From: Larsenimonas rhizosphaerae
Lineage (GTDB): Bacteria > Pseudomonadota > Gammaproteobacteria > Pseudomonadales > Halomonadaceae
Assembly: GCF_023700005.1 (NCBI RefSeq)
Contig: NZ_JAMLJK010000003.1
Span: forward strand, 186,001-250,000
Direction of reading: 5' to 3'
Length of the DNA stretch: 64,000 bases
Position 1 is the stretch's first letter, and each line of letters begins with the position of its first letter. The position numbers and the translations under genes were made by a program. The notes below the pieces were generated by a model. It saw only the letters and a list, made by a program, of their open reading frames with translations, was not told where the DNA came from and ran no database searches. Positions 55,330 through 64,000 of this stretch are shown in pieces.

Positions 55330-56044
55330 GTCTGAAGCCTCATCCTTGCAGGAAAAACAAGCACGCACGGTGTTGTGCGCACGGCAGTTGACGAAAAAGG
55401 TGCGCTCCGGCGCCCATGAACTGACTGTTCTTGATGCGCTGGAGTTACGTATTACGGCTGGAGAGCGCCTGGCTATACTCGGCCGTTCCGGGTCGGGGAA
55501 GTCTACCCTGTTAAGCCTGCTGGCAGGCCTTGATACCCCCACCAGTGGCACGCTGAGCCTGTTTGGTGATGCCATGAGTGACAGTGACGAGGATGGCCGT
55601 GCCCGACTTCGTGCCGGTCGGGTCGGGTTCGTGTTTCAGAACTTTCAATTGTTACCGACCCTGACCGCCCTTGAAAATGTCACGCTCCCGCTTGAATTGA
55701 CCCACGCCCGTTCAAAAAGTGCCACGGCCCGCGAATGGCTTGAACGTGTCGGCCTCGGTGCCCGGCTGGACCACCTGCCGCGTCAGCTCTCGGGAGGGGA
55801 GCAGCAGCGCGTTGCGATCGCCCGTGCCTTTGTTACCTCCCCGGAGCTGGTATTTGCCGATGAACCCACCGGCAATCTGGATCATCGTACCGGGCACGAT
55901 ATTACCGAGCTGCTGTTTACGCTCAATCGCGAAAAGGGCACAACGCTTGTACTGGTAACCCATGATGTCGCGCTGGCTCGTCAGTGTGAGCGTCAGCTGG
56001 AACTGGTCGATGGTCAGCTTCACCCTCTGGTCGAGGAGGAATGA
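55328..56044 (+). CDS. ybbA: ABC transporter ATPase YbbA
   Basis: A 238-residue ATPase of the LolD/MacB type: Walker [13 protein letters not shown]-loop [12 protein letters not shown], signature [14 protein letters not shown], Walker [13 protein letters not shown] and H-loop VTHD. Start ATG 55328. It partners with the FtsX-like permease YbbP, whose start overlaps its stop by 4 nt. No secretion or TolC gene adjoins. A role in envelope processing of hydrophobic compounds is assumed from the E. coli family. Confidence 0.93.
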   Translation: MSEASSLQEKQARTVLCARQLTKKVRSGAHELTVLDALELRITAGERLAILGRSGSGKSTLLSLLAGLDTPTSGTLSLFGDAMSDSDEDGRARLRAGRVGFVFQNFQLLPTLTALENVTLPLELTHARSKSATAREWLERVGLGARLDHLPRQLSGGEQQRVAIARAFVTSPELVFADEPTGNLDHRTGHDITELLFTLNREKGTTLVLVTHDVALARQCERQLELVDGQLHPLVEEE

Positions 56045-58542
56045 GCATGCTGTTGCTGGCCCTGAAAAGTCTGCGCCGTGACTTGCGCGCTGCCGATGTG
56101 CGCGCGCTGCTGGTGGCCATGATCATTGCGGTGGCAGCCACCACCATGATCGGCTTTTTTCTCGACCGGTTGACTCAGGGGCTGGAACGCCAGGCCGGCC
56201 AGCTGCTGGGGGGAGATGTGGTACTGGTAAAGGGGGCCGCCTTCAGCGATACGCAGCAGCAAAGGCTTCGGGCAGCGGGGTTCGATATCAGCCAGCAAAC
56301 GCAGCTGATATCGATGGCCAGCCATGACGGGGCATTTCAGTTGGCCAGTCTCAAGGTCGTTGATCGCGCTTATCCGCTGTATGGCCAACTGATGATTGAT
56401 GCCGGCCAGGGCGCACGTGCCACGCAGGGGCCACCCTCTGACGGTCGTGTATGGATTGACCGGCGGCTGGGCCGTGCCTTGTCCGTGACCCAGGGTGATA
56501 CCTTCCAGCTGGGGCGGTCGCGCGTGGAGGTGGCCGGCTGGATCCAGCGTGAGCCTGACCAGCGTGGCGGGCTCGAAAGCCTTAATCCTCATATCATGCT
56601 GTCACCATCAACATTGATGGCGTCACAGCTGATCCAGCCAGGTTCGCGATCCACCTGGCGACTGATGGGGCGTGGCAGTGCCGATGCCGTGGCCCGGGTA
56701 CGACCATGGCTTGAGCAGCTCAAGGATCAGGGTGTTCGCGTCATGGACGTACAAACGGATAGCCCACGACTGGGCCGCACGCTTGATCGAGTACAGAAGT
56801 ATCTGAGTCTGGCCGGGCTGGCCGCCGTGCTGCTGGCGGGAGTTGCTGTCGCCATGGCCACGCGTCGCTATGTGGACCGCCATCTGATGACGGTCGCCAT
56901 GATGCGCTGCTTCGGTAGCAGCCGCGCCGATTTCAGTCGCCTGTTTGTTTACCAGTTAAGCTGGCTGGCACTGGCCGCCTCTCTGATCGGCGCGGGGCTG
57001 GGCTGGCTGGGGCAGTACGGGTTGGCCTCCATTCTGTCCTCAATGCTGACACTGGCTCTGCCAGCGCCAGGTCTGGCGCCACTGGGCCTGGGAATACTGA
57101 CGGCAGTGGCCATTCTGGCCGGCTTTGCCGGGCCGACGCTGCTACGTCTTGAAAACGTCAGCGCCCTCAAGGTACTGCGTCGTGAACTCGATCCTCTGCC
57201 AGCATCTGCCTGGGTGGTCTTGTTGATGGCCAGCGCTGTCTTCGGTGCACTGCTATGGCTTTACAGCGGTGATGCCCCTCTCGCCGGCTGGGTCGTTATA
57301 GCAGGTTGGGGTGTCATGGGGGTGTTGTGGGTTATTTCACTTGGATGTCTGGCAGGGCTATCCAGGGTGTCATCGCTGCTGGGTGGCCCTTGGCGGATGG
57401 GAATTCGTCAGCTGGGGCATCGGCGGCGTTCCAGTCAGAGCCAGCTGATCGCCTTCACGCTGACGCTGGCAGCAGTGGGGTTCATCGCGCTTGTGCGCAG
57501 TGACCTGCTGAGTGACTGGCAGCAGCGTTTGCCCGAGCAGGCGCCAAACCAGTTCGCGATCAATATTCAGCCTGCCGAGCGAGACGCTTTCGTAGCGGCG
57601 CTGGATAACATCAGCTCTCGCCGAAGTGATGTTTATCCGCTGGTTCGTGGGCGTATCAGCGCCATCAATGGTCAGTTGCCCCGTGAAGCAGTGCCGGAAG
57701 ACGCCCGTGACGATGGCAACCTGCGGCGTGAACTGAACCTGACCTGGCGGCGTACGCTTCCTGAGGCGAATCGGATAACCCGCGGTGCCTGGTTTGCCTC
57801 TGACCCAGTCGACGCTGGTGGTCCCGTGCCTATCTCAGTGGCCGAGCGGCTGGCCACCCGGCTGGGCCTTTCCCCTGGCGATACCATGACGTTCGAGATT
57901 GCCGATCAGCATGTGACGGCCAGAATTACCAGTATCAGGAAGGTGGACTGGGAAAGCTTTCAGCCCAACTTCTTCGTTATTTTCCCACCTGGCGTGCTGG
58001 AAGGCTTCAGCCACAGTTTCATCACGGCATTTTACGTGCCGCCGAAAGATGCTCCGGCCATTGGCTCGCTGGTATCAGAATTCCCGGCGGTGTCCTTTCT
58101 GGATATCACTGCCATTCTGGACCAGGTTGACCGCATTCTGGATCAGGTGTCACGCGCCATTGCCTTTATTCTGCTGTTTGTGGCGCTGGCCGGTGTGGCG
58201 GTGTTGTATGCGGCCCTGGTCGCTTCCCTGCCGGAGCGGGCCCATGAAGGCGCGCTGCTGCGCGTATTTGGAGCGCAGCAGGCGTATTTGAGGCAAGCGC
58301 ATATCAGCGAATTTGTCATGCTGGGTGGACTGTCGGGGGTAATGGCGGCGATGGTGGTTGAAGCCGGGCTGGCAGCATTGTACGCCGGCTGGCTGGACTT
58401 GCCTGTGGCGTGGCATCCGCTGCTTTGGGGTGTGCTACCTGCTGCAGGCATGCTGTTTGTGGGAGGGCTGGGGGTTGCCATGGCGCGCCCGCTGCGTACC
58501 CAGGCCCCTGTCCGGAGCCTGGGGTTGCTTGATGAGATTTAA
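56041..58542 (+). CDS. ybbP: FtsX-like ABC permease YbbP
   Basis: An 833-residue permease. The N-terminal membrane segment is in RALLVAMIIAVAATTMIGFF. A large periplasmic MacB_PCD domain follows, then a cluster of about seven membrane segments (residues ~260-480), a second periplasmic domain and three C-terminal segments with two FtsX domains. It forms a type VII ABC unit with YbbA. Its end overlaps the end of the convergent O-antigen ligase gene by 4 nt. Confidence 0.92.
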   Translation: MSMLLLALKSLRRDLRAADVRALLVAMIIAVAATTMIGFFLDRLTQGLERQAGQLLGGDVVLVKGAAFSDTQQQRLRAAGFDISQQTQLISMASHDGAFQLASLKVVDRAYPLYGQLMIDAGQGARATQGPPSDGRVWIDRRLGRALSVTQGDTFQLGRSRVEVAGWIQREPDQRGGLESLNPHIMLSPSTLMASQLIQPGSRSTWRLMGRGSADAVARVRPWLEQLKDQGVRVMDVQTDSPRLGRTLDRVQKYLSLAGLAAVLLAGVAVAMATRRYVDRHLMTVAMMRCFGSSRADFSRLFVYQLSWLALAASLIGAGLGWLGQYGLASILSSMLTLALPAPGLAPLGLGILTAVAILAGFAGPTLLRLENVSALKVLRRELDPLPASAWVVLLMASAVFGALLWLYSGDAPLAGWVVIAGWGVMGVLWVISLGCLAGLSRVSSLLGGPWRMGIRQLGHRRRSSQSQLIAFTLTLAAVGFIALVRSDLLSDWQQRLPEQAPNQFAINIQPAERDAFVAALDNISSRRSDVYPLVRGRISAINGQLPREAVPEDARDDGNLRRELNLTWRRTLPEANRITRGAWFASDPVDAGGPVPISVAERLATRLGLSPGDTMTFEIADQHVTARITSIRKVDWESFQPNFFVIFPPGVLEGFSHSFITAFYVPPKDAPAIGSLVSEFPAVSFLDITAILDQVDRILDQVSRAIAFILLFVALAGVAVLYAALVASLPERAHEGALLRVFGAQQAYLRQAHISEFVMLGGLSGVMAAMVVEAGLAALYAGWLDLPVAWHPLLWGVLPAAGMLFVGGLGVAMARPLRTQAPVRSLGLLDEI

Positions 58543-59921
58543 CGGCTGGATTCCAGGCGGTGCCGCAAATGAAAGCTGTAGGCCAGGCCACCGGTCATGG
58601 CTGCCATGAAATAGCCTGTGTCGTAGTTGATGTAGCTTTCGAAGCTGTTGACCACCGCCCAGAACACGCCGAACAGCACCAGAAATACCAGTATGTCGGT
58701 AGGCATGTCGCCGCGTCGCCAGGCCATGAGGGCTCCGCGAATGATGACGCCGACCGCCGCCGCCATTACCGCTGTTCCGGCCAGCCCGTTGGCAATCAAC
58801 AATGACAGATAGCTGTTGTGGAAGTGGCGCAGATTGCTTTGGGCTGCGATGTCACCCAGTGTTCCCTGGCCGACCGGATGCATGCTTTGAAGCAATAGCG
58901 GGATATGGCTTTTAGGCCCCCAGCCGAACCAGGGGTGCTCAAGCCATGTCTGAATGCCGTAGTACCAGGCATGGATGCGAAAGCCAATACTGGTCATGGG
59001 GATATCGGTCAGATCGCCCTGCAGGATATGGCGGATCACACCGCTTTCAGCGGTCATACGGGTCAGGAGCATCGGGCCGAGCACTACTGAAAGCAGCCCG
59101 ATGGCAATAATGATCAGTGCACAGAGGCTCAGCCCGCGCCGGCGGTACGCCGGCTTTCGCAATGACGTGATCAAAAGCCCCGTCAGACTGATGATGATGA
59201 CCAGTATCAGGCCCAGCCAGCTGGCACGGGTTTTCACAAGTAGCACGCCAAATGCGGACATCCCGAAGGCTGCGATCATCAGTGCGGCTGACAGGCTCTT
59301 CCATCCTGTGGATGCCTCGCCGTGACGCAGCCAGCCCGTGAATCTGGGAGCAAGGCAGCTCAGGGCAATGAGTACCACTCCAAGCGCTACTCCCGCATGC
59401 TCCCAGTTTTTAAACCCCAGGGTGGGGCGATTATTGGCTGTGAGCTGAAACCAGTACTGAGGGTGGAGGGTCAGGTAGACAAGCGCCGTCATCACCATAC
59501 CCATGAGAAAGAGCCCCAATGCCAGCCCTGTTCGCAGATGATGTCCGTAGAGAAACCAGGCTACCGGTAATACCAGGAACAGCTTTGTCAGATGGCGCAT
59601 CGAGGTGATCTGATCGTCAGCAAATGCCGGGAAATGCGCCATGGCAAAGGGGAGGGTGACACATTGCAGCAAGAGCCAGATGACCAGCAGGATCAACAAC
59701 GGGTCCCGGGCCATGCGCCCCCGTGCCGGTGTGCAGACGGCGCCGATGACAAACATGACCAGTACCACGGCTTCAAGCTGGCGTGATACCTCAAATAAAA
59801 CCGACCAGCAGCCCAGAAACAGAAGTGTTGCTATCAGCCCGATTCGATAGGCCCAGCCGGGGGAATGGGCTGGCGGCGGTCCCATAAACAAGGCGATACG
59901 GTTCGGCATTGGGTTGTCCAT
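58539..59921 (-). CDS. O-antigen ligase-family membrane protein
   Basis: A 460-residue Wzy_C/O-antigen ligase-like protein with about 12 hydrophobic segments. It has a large periplasmic loop containing HAWYYGIQTWLEHPWFGWGPKS and the terminal loop HFHNSYLSLLIANGL, the H-N-x-Y/F pattern seen in WaaL and bacterial oligosaccharide ligases. It probably joins polysaccharide to lipid A core or another acceptor. ATG 59921; weak RBS. It lies one gene away from the polysaccharide locus at the right end. Confidence 0.82.
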   Translation of the reverse strand: MDNPMPNRIALFMGPPPAHSPGWAYRIGLIATLLFLGCWSVLFEVSRQLEAVVLVMFVIGAVCTPARGRMARDPLLILLVIWLLLQCVTLPFAMAHFPAFADDQITSMRHLTKLFLVLPVAWFLYGHHLRTGLALGLFLMGMVMTALVYLTLHPQYWFQLTANNRPTLGFKNWEHAGVALGVVLIALSCLAPRFTGWLRHGEASTGWKSLSAALMIAAFGMSAFGVLLVKTRASWLGLILVIIISLTGLLITSLRKPAYRRRGLSLCALIIIAIGLLSVVLGPMLLTRMTAESGVIRHILQGDLTDIPMTSIGFRIHAWYYGIQTWLEHPWFGWGPKSHIPLLLQSMHPVGQGTLGDIAAQSNLRHFHNSYLSLLIANGLAGTAVMAAAVGVIIRGALMAWRRGDMPTDILVFLVLFGVFWAVVNSFESYINYDTGYFMAAMTGGLAYSFHLRHRLESSR

Positions 59922-60110
59922 GAGCTAATGGTGAAAACTGGATTTTACGTTATTTATTGTATGTTTTAAGCCGGAGGAGGCACCTGAATTGCCGGCTTTT
60001 GTCATGAGTCATTGTCCGGCGCTGCATGACTGCCTTTCGAGTGAAACGTTCATACGCCTGCGCTATGATGACCGCTCACTTTTTGCCTGCCTTTTGTTGA
60101 GGACTGCTTC

Positions 60111-61376
60111 ATGTTCAGACGTGATATGACGATTGCCGGATTTGATGACGATATCGCCAGCGCCATCTCCGAGGAAGTAGCGCGTCAGGAAGCTCATATC
60201 GAGCTGATTGCATCAGAAAACTATACCAGCCCGCGTGTAATGGAAGCTCAGGGCTCCCTGTTGACCAACAAGTATGCGGAAGGTTACCCCGGCAAGCGTT
60301 ATTACGGCGGTTGCGAGTTTGTCGACAAGGTAGAGCAGCTGGCCATTGACCGGGCCTGTGAACTGTTTTCCTGCGATTATGCCAATGTGCAGCCTCATGC
60401 AGGTTCCCAAGCCAACAGCGCCGTGTTTCAGGCGCTGGTCAAGCCCAATGACACGATTCTTGGCATGAGCCTGGATGCCGGTGGTCACCTGACCCATGGT
60501 GCGCGTCCGAACTTTTCCGGCAAGCACTACAATGCCGTTCAGTATGGCCTGAACGAGCAGGGGCTGATCGATTATGACGAGGTCGAACGCCTGGCGAAGG
60601 AACACCAGCCGAAAATGATCATTGCCGGGTTCTCGGCATATTCACAGATCATCGACTGGGCGCGTTTCCGCGAGATTGCCGATGGTGTTGGCGCCTACCT
60701 GTTTGTTGACATGGCGCATGTGGCCGGTCTGGTGGCAGCAGGCGTTTATCCCAGTCCGCTGCCCCATGCACATGTAGTAACCACCACGACTCACAAGACA
60801 TTGCGCGGCCCGCGTGGTGGCCTGATCCTTTCGGCCGCCGGCGATGAGGACCTTTACAAGAAGCTGAACTCGGCCGTGTTCCCGGGTGGTCAGGGCGGCC
60901 CGTTGATGCACGTGATTGCCGGCAAGGCCATCTGCTTCAAGGAGGCACTGTCCCCCGAGTTCAAGACCTATCAACAGCAGGTGCTGGATAATGCCAGGGC
61001 CATGGCCGAGGTCTTCATCGAGCGCGGCTTTGACGTGGTCTCCGGAGGCACGGAAGACCATTTGTTCCTGCTGTCACTGATCAAGCAGGGTGTGACCGGC
61101 AAGGATGCAGACGCATCACTGGGGCGTGCGCACATTACCGTCAACAAGAATGCCGTTCCAAACGATCCGCAAAGCCCGTTTGTAACCTCCGGTCTGCGCA
61201 TTGGTACACCTGCGGTGACTACGCGTGGTTTCAATGTTGAAGACTGCCGTGAGCTGACAGGCTGGATCTGTGACATTCTTGATGTGCTCGAGAAGGGCGA
61301 AGACACCACGGCTGTTGAACAGGACGTTCGGGGCAAGGTCGAGAAGATCTGCCAGAGACTGCCGGTTTACGCTTAA
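60111..61376 (+). CDS. glyA: Serine hydroxymethyltransferase
   Basis: A 421-residue PLP enzyme interconverting serine and glycine with one-carbon transfer to tetrahydrofolate. [34 protein letters not shown] and the PLP lysine in [16 protein letters not shown]. Start ATG 60111 ([14 protein letters not shown]), with GAGG upstream. A terminator follows. Confidence 0.97.
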   Translation: MFRRDMTIAGFDDDIASAISEEVARQEAHIELIASENYTSPRVMEAQGSLLTNKYAEGYPGKRYYGGCEFVDKVEQLAIDRACELFSCDYANVQPHAGSQANSAVFQALVKPNDTILGMSLDAGGHLTHGARPNFSGKHYNAVQYGLNEQGLIDYDEVERLAKEHQPKMIIAGFSAYSQIIDWARFREIADGVGAYLFVDMAHVAGLVAAGVYPSPLPHAHVVTTTTHKTLRGPRGGLILSAAGDEDLYKKLNSAVFPGGQGGPLMHVIAGKAICFKEALSPEFKTYQQQVLDNARAMAEVFIERGFDVVSGGTEDHLFLLSLIKQGVTGKDADASLGRAHITVNKNAVPNDPQSPFVTSGLRIGTPAVTTRGFNVEDCRELTGWICDILDVLEKGEDTTAVEQDVRGKVEKICQRLPVYA

Positions 61377-61426
61377 TGGTGCGTTAATGTTTTCGGCGTC
61401 AACTATGGCGTCGAAGGCTTGATACG

Positions 61427-61456
61427 AAAGCCGCGCCCTGTGCGCGGCTTTTTTTG
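61427..61456 (+). terminator. Rho-independent terminator after glyA
   Basis: 9-bp stem aagccgcgc / gcgcggctt with a 5-nt loop, followed by a T-run. Confidence 0.9.
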
Positions 61457-61518
61457 TTTAAACCAGTGTGACGGGGCAGGGATTGTGCACCGGGCACGTG
61501 TTCAGGAGCGGGCATTAC

Positions 61519-62529
61519 ATGAACATTCTTGTTACCGGTGTGGCCGGGTTTATCGGGCATGCGGTTGCCAGACGGCTGCTGACGCGTGGAGGAGACCGGC
61601 TCATCGGGGTGGATAACCTGAATGATTATTATGATCCGGCACTCAAGGAGGCGCGGCTGAATGATCTCGCGCAACATGGTGACGTGCATGTTGAAAACAT
61701 CGACATTGCTGATACCGAGGCAATGCGGGATTTCTTCGACCGGCATGCCGTGGATGCGGTAATACATCTGGCGGCCCAGGCCGGAGTGCGCCACTCGATC
61801 GAAAACCCGCATGCCTACGGCCAGACCAATCTGGTGGGGCAGATCAATATCCTTGAAGGCTGCCGTCGGCACAACGTACGGCATCTTGTCTTCGCCTCAT
61901 CAAGCTCGGTATATGGCCTGAATGAGAACATGCCCTTTGCTCCCGACCACACTGCAGACCATCCGGTCAGCCTTTATGCAGCAACCAAGCGAGCAGGAGA
62001 ACTGATGGTTCACAGTTATTCTCATCTGTATGGGCTGCCCGCTACCGGTCTGCGTTTCTTTACCGTCTATGGTCCGTGGGGCCGCCCGGACATGGCGCTT
62101 TTCAAGTTTACGCGAGCCATTCTGGCCGGAGAGCTGGTCAGCGTTTATAACGAAGGAAACATGGCCCGGGATTTTACCTACATTGACGATATTGTTCAGG
62201 GCGTACTGGATGTGCTGGACCAGCCTCCTCAGGCGAATCCCGAGTGGGATGCGTCGGCGCCTGCGCCGGATGGCAGCAGTGCACCTTACCGTGTTTTCAA
62301 CATTGGCCGGGGCGAGCCGGTACCGCTGATGGATTTTGTTCGCGCGATCGAGCGACACACCGGCATCCGTGCGCAGATCAGGTACATGCCCATGCAGCCA
62401 GGTGATGTGCCTGCCACATGGGCTGATACGGCGTCGCTGGCCAGCGTGACGGGATACACGCCAGGCACCTCGATAGAGCAGGGCATCGGTGCCTTTGTCG
62501 ACTGGTACCGATCCTTTTACGGTGTATGA
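61519..62529 (+). CDS. NAD-dependent UDP-glucuronate 4-epimerase-like protein
   Basis: A 336-residue extended short-chain dehydrogenase. NAD motif VTGVAGFIGHAVARRL, VIHLAAQAGVRHSIENPHAY, SSSSVYG with catalytic SLYAATKRAGE (YxxxK), then GLRFFTVYGPWGRPDMALF and ARDFTYIDDIV. This is the pattern of UDP-glucuronate epimerases (LspL/GAE type), giving UDP-galacturonate for surface polysaccharides. ATG 61519 follows CAGGAGCG. Its end overlaps the convergent glycosyltransferase gene by 13 bases. Confidence 0.88.
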   Translation: MNILVTGVAGFIGHAVARRLLTRGGDRLIGVDNLNDYYDPALKEARLNDLAQHGDVHVENIDIADTEAMRDFFDRHAVDAVIHLAAQAGVRHSIENPHAYGQTNLVGQINILEGCRRHNVRHLVFASSSSVYGLNENMPFAPDHTADHPVSLYAATKRAGELMVHSYSHLYGLPATGLRFFTVYGPWGRPDMALFKFTRAILAGELVSVYNEGNMARDFTYIDDIVQGVLDVLDQPPQANPEWDASAPAPDGSSAPYRVFNIGRGEPVPLMDFVRAIERHTGIRAQIRYMPMQPGDVPATWADTASLASVTGYTPGTSIEQGIGAFVDWYRSFYGV

Positions 62530-63443
62530 ATCTCGGGCAGCCGGGTAAAGCCAGGCAGACATTCCAGCCAGTGGTAGACGCGTTCTATATCGTCACTGCG
62601 CTTGAGAATCCTGTCGGCCGTTGGCTTCATGTAAAAGGCGCGAATATCAGGGTAGTCACTGGCCAGATTGATCAGTGCAGATGAGAACAGGGAAACAAGG
62701 CCTGCCGGTGGAGAAGGCTGCATTTCAAACCAGTGTTCGATGGGGACCGCCGGGTCAACACGTTCAAAGCCCTCGGGCAGGGTACGTGACTGCTCGCTGC
62801 GATGAGGATAATAGACAATGCGTTGGTGCGGAAAGGCGGCTCGCGCGCAGGCCAGCTGCTGCTGATAATCCTCTTCACGCATGATGCCCTTCTCTACAAC
62901 ACAGCAGCCAATGAAAAGCACCGCATTGGTATCGAGTGGCTTCTGATGGCACGCTGTTGGCAGTGAAATGACCTCAAGAGACGGACACAGGGTCTTGAGG
63001 GGATAGCGCGATATGAACAGCGGTCTGAAACGCGCTAGGCCTGCAAACATTTTCTGACGCCCCTTCGCAGCCTGTTCCGCGATGACAAGGGATGCCGTAC
63101 CGTCATCCATGGCGATAAATCCCCTGAACCCTGGATGCAGCGCAAAGAACTTGAAAAGTTTGTTGCGCCAGTCGCCGCTATATACCTTGAAATTCCCCTC
63201 CGGTGCTTCACGAAATACAAAGCGAAGACGGCGTGACAGTGCATTGGTTTTGGCGGTAATGTGCCGAATTTCTAACTGCCCTGCCAGTTCACCCAGGCTG
63301 CAGAGTACTCGCTCATGGTCTCGCCCGAAGGCGTGGTCAAACAGGAGGATGCGTACCTCCTCGCTCGGCAGGCCGTAATGACCAATGATGCGTCGTGCGC
63401 TATCGGCCTGAAAGGGTGAGCTGATGCAGAACAGATGCTTCAT
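62517..63443 (-). CDS. Polysialyltransferase/GT52-like sialyltransferase
   Basis: A 308-residue glycosyltransferase-like protein. HLFCISSPFQADSARRII at the N terminus, YSGDWRNKLFKFF, GFIAMDDGTASLV, IVYYPHRSEQ and a late FSSALINLASDYP. These fit bacterial alpha-2,8-polysialyltransferase (PF07388) and GT52 enzymes, which use CMP-sialic acid. Start ATG 63443 overlaps the stop of the upstream neuC-like gene by one base (TAATG), so they form an operon. The donor could be another nonulosonic acid. Confidence 0.72.
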   Translation of the reverse strand: MKHLFCISSPFQADSARRIIGHYGLPSEEVRILLFDHAFGRDHERVLCSLGELAGQLEIRHITAKTNALSRRLRFVFREAPEGNFKVYSGDWRNKLFKFFALHPGFRGFIAMDDGTASLVIAEQAAKGRQKMFAGLARFRPLFISRYPLKTLCPSLEVISLPTACHQKPLDTNAVLFIGCCVVEKGIMREEDYQQQLACARAAFPHQRIVYYPHRSEQSRTLPEGFERVDPAVPIEHWFEMQPSPPAGLVSLFSSALINLASDYPDIRAFYMKPTADRILKRSDDIERVYHWLECLPGFTRLPEIHTP

Positions 63444-64000
63444 TAAGGCGCCTCGACATCCCTGAATTGCTTTTGGTGACTGGTTTGCCAGAGTCTTGAT
63501 TCATTCAGAGCCGCCATGAAATGACTCACGCTGTTGCCGTCGCCGAACGTCGCCTGTGGCGAGAACTGTTTCCCTGCCATGAGCCGTATCGCACTGGCGA
63601 TCGCCCCCTGATCATTATTTACATTCATGATGCTGTCACAGGCAGGAATGCGGCCCTGCTGGCGGGAACCGATGTTGATGGCCGGCGTACCGTATACCGG
63701 TGCTTCTCGCACACCTGCGCTGGAATTGCCGATAATACAGCGCGCCTGTTGCAGCAGCGTCAAAAAGCATTCAAACCGCAGTGATGGATAAATGGCAACA
63801 CGAGGATGATCGCGATACTGCTCTATTGCTTCCAGGATGATATCGCTACCGCTGTCATTATTGGGATAGATCATCACCAGGTTTTCTTCGCTCGCCATCA
63901 GCCCATCCATGACAGCCTTGATATGCTGTGGCAGCTGGTCGACTTCTGTCGTCACCGGGTGGTACATGAATAACGAAAAGGTACGGAAGGGCAGCCTGTA
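63443..64000 (-). CDS. neuC: UDP-GlcNAc 2-epimerase (hydrolysing), NeuC-like, partial
   Basis: The frame is open to the right edge of the window, so the N-terminal half is missing. Codons before the first internal Met read LPFRTFSLF and join to MYHPVTTEVDQLPQHI, the conserved YHPVTTE of NeuC/WecB-type epimerases. MIYPNNDSGSDIILEAI, RCIIGNSSAGVREAPVYGTPAINIGSRQ follow in the correct order. NeuC releases ManNAc from UDP-GlcNAc as the first step to sialic acid. It supports a nonulosonic acid polysaccharide locus extending beyond the window. Confidence 0.85.
   Translation of the reverse strand, partial: YRLPFRTFSLFMYHPVTTEVDQLPQHIKAVMDGLMASEENLVMIYPNNDSGSDIILEAIEQYRDHPRVAIYPSLRFECFLTLLQQARCIIGNSSAGVREAPVYGTPAINIGSRQQGRIPACDSIMNVNNDQGAIASAIRLMAGKQFSPQATFGDGNSVSHFMAALNESRLWQTSHQKQFRDVEAP

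Overview
The window looks like the chromosome of a moderately GC-rich gammaproteobacterium. The gene set and order (truD-surE-DUF368-nlpD-rpoS, mqo, lctP, an LpxL-type acyltransferase pair, a short LOV protein) fit the Halomonadaceae (Halomonas/Kushneria type) best. That assignment is inference from gene content. No rRNA, tRNA or CRISPR array was recognised.

Positions 1-18,770 are a dense accessory region. After the tail of a DUF2059 gene come about nine partial copies of the C-terminal end of a CdiA/filamentous-haemagglutinin-like contact-dependent inhibition (CDI) protein. Each copy consists of a GC-rich conserved segment, an AT-richer toxin tip and, usually with a 1-4 nt overlap, a small immunity gene. 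None has a signal peptide, TPS domain or cdiB, so this is an orphan toxin/immunity store and not a working cdiBAI operon. Five copies of a short repeat (core TGGTCCCGGGAAGTAATGG) lie at cassette ends, and three of them supply the TAG stop of the immunity gene. Modules 1, 3 and 8 are open to the end. Modules 4, 5, 6 and 7 are broken by point nonsense mutations or 1-nt frameshifts. Module 2 has lost its toxin and module 9 is badly degraded. Recognisable toxins are a DNA/RNA non-specific endonuclease (module 4), a polymorphic toxin type 50 domain (module 5) and an LHH-type HNH nuclease (module 8). Immunity candidates include three SUKH (SMI1/KNR4) proteins, a YezG/DUF600-like protein, a DUF596-like protein and a zinc-ribbon protein whose frame is broken in an A7 run. 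An IS481-family transposase scrap lies between modules 4 and 5. A complete kptA (tRNA 2'-phosphotransferase) lies at the right end, followed by a last haemagglutinin-repeat remnant.

Positions 18,859-30,324 hold mixed metabolic genes: an alpha/beta hydrolase, a two-gene membrane operon, a MocR regulator divergent from a flavin-binding oxidase-like gene, mqo, thiC under a TPP riboswitch, a membrane-anchored SPFH protein, yajQ and a pirin. Positions 30,444-37,279 carry a lactate permease, an LpxL-like acyltransferase with a VOC protein, an AGE-family epimerase, a 2OG-Fe(II) oxygenase and two Nudix hydrolases.

Positions 37,386-43,678 form a conserved co-directional core block: ftsB-ispD-ispF-truD-surE-DUF368-nlpD-rpoS (division, isoprenoid precursors, tRNA pseudouridine, stationary-phase sigma factor). 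Then follow tolC, alr, lpxL, ettA, an acidic PA3496-like protein, a short LOV photoreceptor, an MFS carrier, a SelW-like protein, zntB, a YddG-like exporter, tesA divergent from ybbA-ybbP, an O-antigen ligase and glyA. The right edge (61,519-64,000) enters a surface polysaccharide locus with a UDP-glucuronate 4-epimerase-like gene, a polysialyltransferase-like gene and a partial neuC, suggesting a nonulosonic (sialic) acid-containing capsule or glycan.
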